This document shows positions 56,409 through 64,000 of a DNA stretch of 64,000 nucleotides, in pieces. A program made the position numbers and the translations under genes. Every line of letters starts with the position of its first letter. Position 1 is the first letter of the stretch. The notes below the pieces were generated by a model. The model was not told the DNA's origin. It worked only from the letters and a program-made list of their open reading frames with translations, and ran no database searches. Where the stretch lies: assembly GCF_964340395.1 (NCBI RefSeq), contig NW_027554298.1:39004-103003 (forward strand), read 5' to 3'. The stretch comes from Glandiceps talaboti (taxonomy: Eukaryota; Hemichordata; Enteropneusta; Spengelidae).

Positions 56409-56528
56409 ATTTTTCTAATTCAAAAATTGGTCTTCTAGTTCAAGTGTTGGTCTTCTAATTCAAGTGTTGGTCTTCTAATTCAAGTGTTGGTCTTCTAATT
56501 CAAGTGTCGGTCTTCTAATTCAAAAATC
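56409..56528 (+). repeat. 20-bp minisatellite GGTCTTCTAATTCAAGTGTT
   Basis: Five 20-bp units start at 56429, 56449, 56469, 56489 and 56509, preceded by a degenerate unit at 56409 (ATTTTTCTAATTCAAAAATT). The first full unit has one change (CTAGTTC), and the last ends CAAAAATC like the degenerate leading unit. The next word, GGTCTACTATA, passes directly into the CTATA array, so the pentamer array appears to have grown from a mutated minisatellite unit. Confidence 0.9.
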
Positions 56529-56534
56529 GGTCTA

Positions 56535-56680
56535 CTATACTATACTATACTATACTATACTATACTATACTATACTATACTATACTATACTATACTATAC
56601 TATACTATACTATACTATACTATACTATACTACATTATAGTGTAGTGTAGTATAGTATAGTATAGTATAGTATAGAATAG
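56535..56680. repeat. CTATA array that inverts to TATAG: long imperfect palindrome
   Basis: 56535-56630 is about 19 perfect CTATA units. A centre reading CTACATTATAGTGTAGTGTAG follows, and then TATAG units run from about 56649 to 56680. The two arms are reverse complements, so about 30 bp on the right can pair with the end of the left arm. The left arm is opposite in orientation to the large TATAG array that starts about 1 kb further right. Confidence 0.9.
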
Positions 56681-56762
56681 AGTGTTGTATTTCCGTATTT
56701 GTTTGCCCAGAGTTTACTTGTATTGTTCATCAAATAGAGATGCCAGTATTGTGATAGTGGAC

Positions 56763-57455
56763 TCAAGTTACTAGTATTTATTTCTGTTTCATTATAGCCT
56801 CTTTTTGCCAGTTTCCCGGTGAAGAATTTAATTTTCTTTTGAAATTCTTCTTCGTTACTACATGTTCGTATGTATCTGATCGTTTGACCCTAAATGGACC
56901 CTTTGAAGACTGAGTCCGGGCGGCATTATTGCCTGTGTAAATATTGGAATGAGTTTTGATATCCAATACTTTGTGTTATTGGTGTTGACATTTGTGGATT
57001 GTGATATGTTGCTTCCGTATCAGATTATTTAGTTCAACTTGGGTGCCACAAAATATCATGAAAACGCCACCCCTGAAATGTGTCCAGAGTGATATTTTAT
57101 CCGTTTAGCTTTCAATAATGCGACTTTCCAGTTCATGGAATGCTATGTCGGCTATTTCGGGTGATGCCCAAGAGCCAATGCACATGCATGTTTGTGTGTA
57201 GAATTCTCTTTTAAATTTAAATGTGTTTTTCACATAATAGTTTTAGGAGATACACAGGTGGTGGTTTTGGAATGCTATAGTCGATTGTTTGTGTAACTGG
57301 CGAGTCAAGTGCTTTGACAACTGACTGCATTGCGTCAGACTGCAAAGTATGTGTGTACATACCACATCTAAAGTGACTAGTATCCAATTTTCATTAACTA
57401 CATACAGTAGCTTCTGGTGCCATGTGATGATACACTTTGTGCAAGTGTGAGGCAT
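56763..57455 (-). pseudogene. Decayed reverse transcriptase, Penelope-like element (RT palm and thumb)
   Basis: Read on the minus strand, this is a retroelement RT in decay. From 57455 one frame gives a motif A region NENWILVTLDV (catalytic Asp at 57366-57368), then motif B as QTCMCIGSWASPEIADI (57144-57194). Next comes LWTHFRGGVFMIF at 57051-57089, where motif C should end in Asp-Asp; the codons at 57066-57071 are both Gly. In-frame stops lie at 57243-57245 and 57105-57107. After a frame change near 56970-57020 a second frame continues with NSFQYLHRQ, then GQTIRYIRTCS, and ends with KLAKRGYNETEIN near 56773-56810; it carries stops at 56926-56928 and 56890-56892. The order A, B, C, then the QYL, RxCS and RGY words is what I know from Penelope-like elements whose RT is followed by a GIY-YIG endonuclease. 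About 25 residues between motif C and the QYL word appear to be missing. The RT assignment is firm; the exact element class is less certain. Confidence 0.78.
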
Positions 57456-57711
57456 ATCTCACCGGACACCCACACATGAGATCCCATTGGTCTTCAACAC
57501 AACATACAGTCTCTATATTAACTGATCTCATCTACGAGATGCAATAACTAAACACTGGGACTTAATAACACACAATGAGATATTAAATCAATTATATCCA
57601 AAAAGACCAATCATAGCACAGAAGCAAAACATAAACTTAAAAGACAAATAGGTCAACACTCAATTGAAGCATTCCAAATTTAAAAATCTAGCGGAAATAG
57701 AACTAGATAAT
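57451..57711 (+). pseudogene. Second retroelement fragment, post-thumb region, opposite strand
   Basis: The plus-strand frame starting at 57451 gives EIPLVFNTTYSLYIN, a stop (57523-57525), then TKHWDLITHNEILNQLYPKR and NINLKDK, a second stop (57649-57651), and a tail reaching NLAEIELDN. The spacing of PLV-x-TTY, HW, a Pro/Arg word and NLKD matches the segment that, in Penelope-like RT proteins, follows the RGY word and precedes the Cys-rich/GIY-YIG part. It therefore covers the piece that should come next after the minus-strand fragment, but in reverse orientation and head-to-head with it, meeting near 57455. No GIY-YIG domain is visible: the frame runs into the TATAG satellite at about 57708. 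This may be one element broken by an inversion, or two insertions. Confidence 0.65.
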
Positions 57712-57880
57712 AGTATAATATAGCATAGTATAGTATGGTATAGTATATAGTACAATATATAGTATATAGCACAGTCTAGTATATAGTAGAGTATAGTATA
57801 GTATAGTATAGTATATAGTATAGTATAGTATATTGTATATAGTATAGTATAGCATAGTATAGTAGAATAGAGTATAGTAT

Positions 57881-57907
57881 ACTATACTATAGTATAGCAT
57901 AGTATAG
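57881..57907. repeat. Overlapping perfect palindromes at a strand switch
   Basis: 57881-57898 is an 18-bp perfect palindrome (TATAG switching to CTATA), overlapping a 16-bp palindrome at 57892-57907 (CTATA switching back to TATAG). It marks a small inverted island in the TATAG array. Confidence 0.8.
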
Positions 57908-58771
57908 TATACAGTATAGTATAGTATAGTATAAAGTATATAGTATAGTATGATATAGTATAGTATACTATATAGTACAGTATATAGTTTAGTATAGTAT
58001 AGTATGGTACATAGTATAGAGCATAGTATAGTATAGTATAGTATAGTACAATATATAGTATATAGTATATAGCATAGTATAGTATATAGTGTAGTCTAGA
58101 ATATGGTATAGTATAGGATAGTATAGTATATAGTATAGTATAGCATAGCATAGTATAGCATAGTATAGTATAGTATAGTATAGTACACTGTATATTGTAC
58201 AGTATAGTATATAGTATAATATAGTATAGTATATAGTATAGTATAGCATAGTACAGTATAATATAGAATAGTATAGTATATAGTACAGAATATAGTATAT
58301 AGTATAGTATAGTACAGTGTATATTGTATAGTATAGTGTATAGTATAATATAGTTTATCGTACATAGTATAGTATAATATATAGTACAGTATACAGTATA
58401 TAGCATACTCTAGTATATAGTACAGTATAGTATAGTATAGTATATTAGTCTAGTATGTAGTATAGTATAGTATATAGTATATAGTAAAGAGAAGTAAAGA
58501 GTACAGTATATAGTATAGTATGTAGTACAGTATATAGCAGTCTAGTATATAGTATAGTATAGTATAGTATAGAATAGTATCGTATAGTGTAGTATATAGT
58601 ACAGTATATAGCATAGTCTAGTATATAGTGCAGTATAGTATAGTGTATAGTATAGTATAGTCTAATATAGTATAGTACAGAATAATATAGTATAGCATAG
58701 TATAGTATAATATAGTATACTATAATATATAGTACAGAATATAGTATAGTCTAGTATATAGTATAGTATTG

Positions 58772-58797
58772 TATACTATACTATATAGTATAGTATA
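58772..58797. repeat. 26-bp perfect palindrome in the TATAG array
   Basis: The CTATA orientation on the left mirrors the TATAG orientation on the right around the centre at 58784/58785; the next bases are G on both sides and break the symmetry. Confidence 0.85.
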
Positions 58798-59601
58798 GTA
58801 CAGTATAATACAGTATAGTATAGTATAGTACAGTAGAGTAGAGTACAGTATAGTATAGTATAGTACAATTTATAGTATATAGTATATAGCATAGTATAGT
58901 ATATAGTGTAGTCTAGTATATAGTATAGTATAGTATATAGTATAGTATAGCATAGTATAGTATAGCAAAGAACAGTATAGTATAGTATATAGTACAGAAT
59001 ATAGTATATATAGCATAGTCTATTATATAGCAATGTATAGTATAGAGTATAGTACAATATAGTTTATAATATATAGTATAGTATAATATATAGTACAGTA
59101 AACAGTATATAGCACAGTCTAGTATATAGTGCAGTATAGTATAGTACACTATAGTATATAGTATAGTATAACATAATATAGTATAGCATAGTATAGTATA
59201 ATATAGTATAATATATAGTACAGAATATAGTATAGTCTAGTATATAGTATAGTACAGTATAGTATAATATACTATACTATATGATGTAGTATAGTATAGG
59301 ATAGTACAATATAATATAGTATAGTATACAGTACAATAGATAGTATAGTCTAGTATATAGTACAGTATATAGTATATAGCGTAGTCTAGCATAGTGTACA
59401 ATGTAGTATAGTCTAGTATATAGTACAGTATATAGTATATAACAGTCTAGTATATAGTGCAGTTTAGTATAGTATAGTATAGTATAGTATAGTATAGTAT
59501 AGTATTAGATAGTATAGTATAGTGTACAGTATAGTATAGCATAGTAAAGTATAGCATAGTACAGTATAGTATAGTATATAGTACAGAATATAGTATATAG
59601 C

Positions 59602-59669
59602 ATAGTATAGTATAGTATAGTATAGTATAGTATAGTATAGTATAGTATAGTATAGTATAGTATAGTATA
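59602..59669 (+). repeat. Longest pure TATAG run seen
   Basis: About 68 bp of uninterrupted pentamer, surrounded by variant-rich sequence. This suggests recent local expansion. Confidence 0.8.
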
Positions 59670-60234
59670 ATATATAGTACAGTATACAGCATAGTCTAGT
59701 ATATAGTGCAGTATAGTATAGCATAGTATAGTATAGTATATACTATAGTATAGTCTAGTATAGTATAGCATAATAGAGTATAGCATAGTATAGTATAATA
59801 TAGTATAGTATATTATAATATATAGTACAGAATATAGTAGTCTAGTATATAGTAGAGTATAGTATTTTATACTTTACCATATAGTATAGTATAGTACAGT
59901 ATAATATAGTATAGTATAGTATAGTATAGTACAGTAGAGTGGAGTACAGTATAGTATAGTATAGTACAATGTGCAGTATATAGTATATAGCATAGTATAG
60001 TATATAGTGTAGTCTAGTATATAGTATAGTATAGTATATAGTATAGTATAGCATAGTATAGTATAGCAAAGAACAGTATAGTATAGTATATAGTACAGAA
60101 TATAGTATATAGCATAGTCTATTATATAGCATTGTATAGTATAGAGTATAGTATAATATAGTTTATAATATATAGTATAGTATAATATATAGTACAGTAT
60201 ACAGTATGTAGCATAGTCTAGTATATAGTGCAGT

Positions 60235-61215
60235 ATAGTATAGTATAGTATAGTATATAGTATATAGTATAGTATAGTATAATATAGTATAATATATAGT
60301 ACAGAATATAGTATAGTCTACTATATAGTATAGTACAGTATAGTATTGTATACTATACTATATGATAAAGTATAGTATAGTACAGTATAATATAGTATAG
60401 TAGAGTATAGTACAGTAGAGTACAGTACAGTATAGTATAGTATAATACAATGTATAGTATATAGTATATAGCATAGTATAGTATATAGTGTAGTCTAGTA
60501 TATAGCATAGTATAGTATAGCAAAGTACAGTATAGTATGTAGCATAGTCTAGTATATAGCATTGTATAGTATGGTGTATAGTATAATATAGTTTATAGTA
60601 TATAGTATAGTATAATATATAGTACAGTATACAGTATATAGCATAGTCTAGTATATAGTAGAGAATAGTATGGTATAGTATAGTATAGTATAGTATAGTA
60701 TAGTGTAGTTTAAAGTACAGTATATAGCATAGTCTAGTATATAGTATAGTATAGAATAGTATAGTATATTAGGATAGAGTATATAGTATAGTGTAGTGTA
60801 GTATATAGTATAGTATAGTATAGCATAGTATATAGTACAATAGATAGCATAGTCTAGTATATAGTCTAGTATATAGTATATAGCGTAATCTAGTATAGTG
60901 TACAATGTAGTATAGTCTAGTATATAGTACAGTATAGTGTATAGTACAGTATAGTATAGTATAGTATAGTATAGTACATGTATAGTACAGTATAATATAG
61001 TATAGTGTAATATAGTATAGTATAGTAATAGATAGTATAGTATATTGTATAGTATAGTATAGCATAGTAAAGTATAGCATAGTACAGTATAGTATAGTAT
61101 ATAGTACAGAATATAGTATATAGTATAGTATAGTACAGTATATAGAATAGTATAGTATAGTGCATAGTATAATATAGTATATAGAATAGTATAATATATA
61201 GTACAGTATACAGTA
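60235..61215 (+). repeat. Higher-order unit of the TATAG satellite, left copy
   Basis: This block recurs at about 63080-64000. Matching landmarks are the inverted island TATACTATACTATATGATAAAG (60336 against 63181, offset 2845), then ATTGTATAGTATGG (60561 against 63318), GTATATTAGGATAGAG (60764 against 63521) and TACAATGTAG (60901 against 63658), all at offset 2757. ACATGTATAG (60976 against 63769) has offset 2793. The offset changes mean the right copy lacks 88 bp after 60474 and has gained 36 bp near 63712-63768. Confidence 0.85.
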
Positions 61216-62908
61216 GATAGCATAGTCTAGTTTAAGGTGCAGTATAGTATATAGTAGAGTACAGTACAGTATAGTATAGTATAGTACAATGTATAGTATA
61301 TAGTATATAGCATAGTATAGTATATAGTGTAGTCTAGTATAGCATTGTATAGTATAGCAAAGTACAGTATAGTATAGTATATAGTACAGAATACAGTATA
61401 TAGCATAGTCTAGTATGTAGCATTGTATAGTATAGTGTATAGTATAATATAGTTTATAGTATATAGTATAGTATAATATATAGTACAGTATACAGTATAT
61501 AGCATAGTCTAGTATATAGTAGAGTATAGTATGGTATAGTATAGTATAGTATAGTATAGTGTAGTATATAGTACAGTATATAGCATAGTCTAGTATATAG
61601 TATAGGATAGAATAGTAAATTATATTAGAGTAGAGTATATAGTATAGTGTAGTGTAGTGTAGTATATAGTATAGTATAGTATAGTATAGTATAGTATAGT
61701 ATAGCATAGTATATAGTACAATAGATAGTATAGTATAATATATAGTACAGTATACAGTAGATAGCATAGTCTAGTTTAAGGTGCAGTATAGTATATAGTA
61801 GAGTACAGTACAGTATAGTATAGTATAGTACAATGTATAGTATATAGTATATAGCATAGTATAGTATATAGTGTAGTCTAGTATATAGCATAGTATAGTA
61901 TAGCAAAGTACAGTATAGTATAGTATATAGTACAGAATACAGAATATAGCATAGTCTAGTATATAGCATAGTCTAGTATATAGTGCAGTATAGTATAGTA
62001 TAGTATAGTATAGTACATGTATAGTACAGTATAATATAGTATAGTGTAATATAGTATAGTATAGTAATAGATAGTATAGTATATTGTATAGTATAGTATA
62101 GCATAGTAAAGTATAGCATAGTACAGTATAGTATAGTATATAGTACAGAATATAGTATATAGTATAGTATAGTACAGTATATAGAATAGTATAGTATAGT
62201 GCATAGTATAATATAGTATATAGTATAGTATAATATATAGTACAGTATACAGTAGATAGCATAGTCTAGTTTAAGGTGCAGTATAGTATATAGTAGAGTA
62301 CAGTACAGTATAGTATAGTATAGTACAATGTATAGTATATAGTATATAGCATAGTATAGTATATAGTGTAGTCTAGTATATAGCATAGTATAGTATAGCA
62401 AAGTACAGTATAGTATATAGTACAGAATACAGTATATAGCATAGTCTAGTATGTAGCATTGTATAGTATAGTGTATAGTATAATATAGTTTATAGTATAT
62501 AGTATAGTATAATATATAGTACAGTATACAGTATATAGCATAGTCTAGTATATAGTAGAGTATAGTATGGTATAGTATAGTATAGTATAGTGTAGTTTAA
62601 AGTACAGTATATAGCATAGTCTAGTATATAGTATAGTATATAATAGTATAGTATATTAGGATAGAGTATATAGTATAGTGTAGTGTAGTATATAGTATAG
62701 TATAGTATAGCATAGTATATAGTACAATAGATAGCATAGTCTAGTATATAGTACAGTATATAGTATATAGCGTAGTCTAGTATAGTGTACAATGTAGTAT
62801 AGTCTAGTATATAGTACAGAATAGTATATAGGACAGTATATAGTATATAGCATAGTCTAGTATATAGTGCAGTATAGTATAGTATGGTATAGTATAGTAT
62901 AGTATATT
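60976..62908 (+). repeat. Tandem higher-order units of about 1.04 and 0.89 kb in the TATAG satellite
   Basis: ACATGTATAGTACAG occurs at 60976, 62015, 62909 and 63769 (spacings 1039, 894 and 860). CATAGTCTAGTTTAAGG occurs at 61221, 61765 and 62260, and TAGTATGTAGCATTG at 61411 and 62447. The first and third CATAGTCTAGTTTAAGG are 1039 bp apart, matching the ACATGT spacing; the middle one shows an additional internal duplication of about 0.5 kb. Confidence 0.8.
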
Positions 62909-63079
62909 ACATGTATAGTACAGTATAATATAGTATAGTGTAATATAGTATAGTACAGTATTAGATAGTATAGTATAGTATATAGTATAGTATAGCATAG
63001 TATATTATAGCAAAGAACAGTATAGTATAGTATATAGTACAGAATATAGTATATAGCATAGTCTATTATATAGCATTGT

Positions 63080-64000
63080 ATAGTATAGTATAGTATAGTA
63101 TATAGTATATAGTATAGTATAGTATAATATAGTATAATATATAGTACAGAATATAGTATAGTCTACTATATAGTATAGTACAGTATAGTATTGTATACTA
63201 TACTATATGATAAAGTATAGTATAGTACAGTATAATATAGTATAGTAGAGTATAGTACAGTAGAGTACAGTACAGTATAGTATAGTATAATACAATGTAT
63301 AGTATATAGTATATAGCATTGTATAGTATGGTGTATAGTATAATATAGTTTATAGTATATAGTATAGTATAATATATAGTACAGTATACAGTATATAGCA
63401 TAGTCTAGTATATAGTAGAGAATAGTATGGTATAGTATAGTATAGTATAGTATAGTATAGTGTAGTTTAAAGTACAGTATATAGCATAGTCTAGTATATA
63501 GTATAGTATAGAATAGTATAGTATATTAGGATAGAGTATATAATATAGTGTAGTGTAGTATATAGTATAGTATAGTATAGCATAGTATATAGTACAATAG
63601 ATAGCATAGTCTAGTATATAGTCTAGTATATAGTATATAGCATAGTCTAGTATAGTGTACAATGTAGTATAGTCTAGTATATAGTACAGTATAGTGTATA
63701 GTACAGTAAATAGTATATAGCATAGTCTCGTATATAGTGCAATATAGTATAGTATAGTATAATATAGTACATGTATAGTACAGTATAATATAGTATAGTG
63801 TAATATAGTATAGTATAGTAATAGATAGCATAGTATATTGTATAGTATAGTATAGCATAGTAAAGTATAGCATAGTACAGTATAGTATAGTATATAATAC
63901 AGAATATAGTATATAGTATAGTATAATACAGTATATAGAATAGTGCATAGTATAATATAGTATATAGTATAGTATAATATATAATACAGTATACAGTAGA
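63080..64000 (+). repeat. Higher-order unit of the TATAG satellite, right copy (cut by window end)
   Basis: Second copy of 60235-61215, with an 88-bp loss, a 36-bp gain and scattered single-base changes (for example TATATAATACAG for TATATAGTACAG). It is cut by the window end. Confidence 0.85.

Larger units (their letters stand above)
57708..64000 (+). repeat. Satellite array of the pentamer TATAG with variants
   Basis: From about 57708 to the window end the sequence is TATAG units mixed with ATATAG, ACAG, GCATAG, TCTAG, AATATAG and similar variants. Recurrent words are CATAGTCTAGTATATAG, GTACAGAATATAG and GTACAATGTATAG. The 15-bp triple of the pentamer has no stop on the minus strand and reads Leu-Tyr-Tyr-Thr-Ile, so the array throws up many long minus-strand frames (for example 60769-61767) that are not genes. 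Higher-order units of about 0.9-1.04 kb are present in the last 3.8 kb. The array continues past the window. Confidence 0.97.

Noticed and set aside
56208-56438. Possible + strand gene of 76 codons
   Set aside because: It ends inside the 20-bp minisatellite and matches no family I know.
56778-56966. Minus-strand frame of 62 codons read as its own gene
   Set aside because: It is the wrong frame of the decayed RT; the frame carrying the QYL, RTCS and RGY words overlaps it.
57703-63948. Many minus-strand open frames of 60-332 codons rich in Leu, Tyr, Thr and Ile
   Set aside because: They are forced by the CTATA pentamer, whose 15-bp triple has no stop on the minus strand. Several overlap each other in different frames with the same composition, and none has gene structure or a known domain.

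Overview
The window looks like non-coding heterochromatin of a eukaryote. I think a metazoan, probably an invertebrate, is most likely, but nothing here fixes the taxon. Three things point this way: two satellite arrays of different families fill about 94% of the 64 kb, no intact gene is visible, and the only recognisable protein-coding traces are two decayed retroelement fragments. No bacterial or archaeal gene, rRNA, tRNA or CRISPR array was seen.

Layout. (1) 1-53679: one head-to-tail satellite whose 18-19 bp monomer reads TTTAGGACTTAGGTTATGM on the + strand, with telomere-like TTAGG cores. It has a deep hierarchy: monomer variants, 182-bp blocks, local tandem duplications of 1592, 1018 and 795 bp, and a super-unit of about 15.15 kb present as two nearly identical full copies (1-15149 and 15150-30299). 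A third copy starts at 30300 and is rearranged. From about 41 kb the order loosens, and the last 2 kb before the edge are visibly degraded. (2) 53680-56408: about 2.7 kb of AT-rich non-satellite DNA with no recognisable gene. It holds a perfect AGGTCA direct repeat with 4-bp spacing, a poly-T tract, a hexanucleotide microsatellite and a G-run cluster. (3) 56409-56680: a 20-bp minisatellite that runs straight into a CTATA array, which then flips to TATAG and so forms a long imperfect palindrome. (4) 56763-57711: two head-to-head reverse-transcriptase fragments that look Penelope-like. The minus-strand one keeps RT motifs A, B and the thumb but has Gly-Gly where the catalytic Asp-Asp should be, plus stops and a frameshift. 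The plus-strand one carries the region downstream of the thumb. (5) About 57708 to 64000 (cut by the window end): a second satellite built on the pentamer TATAG, with its own higher-order units of about 0.9-1.04 kb and short inverted islands that form perfect palindromes.

There are no genes working together here. The interest lies in satellite evolution (nested duplication, very recent 15-kb homogenisation, decay at the edge), in the telomere-like monomer, and in a broken, internally inverted retroelement between pentamer arrays. The many open frames in the last 6 kb are artefacts of the pentamer: on the minus strand CTATA reads as an endless Leu-Tyr-Tyr-Thr-Ile cycle.
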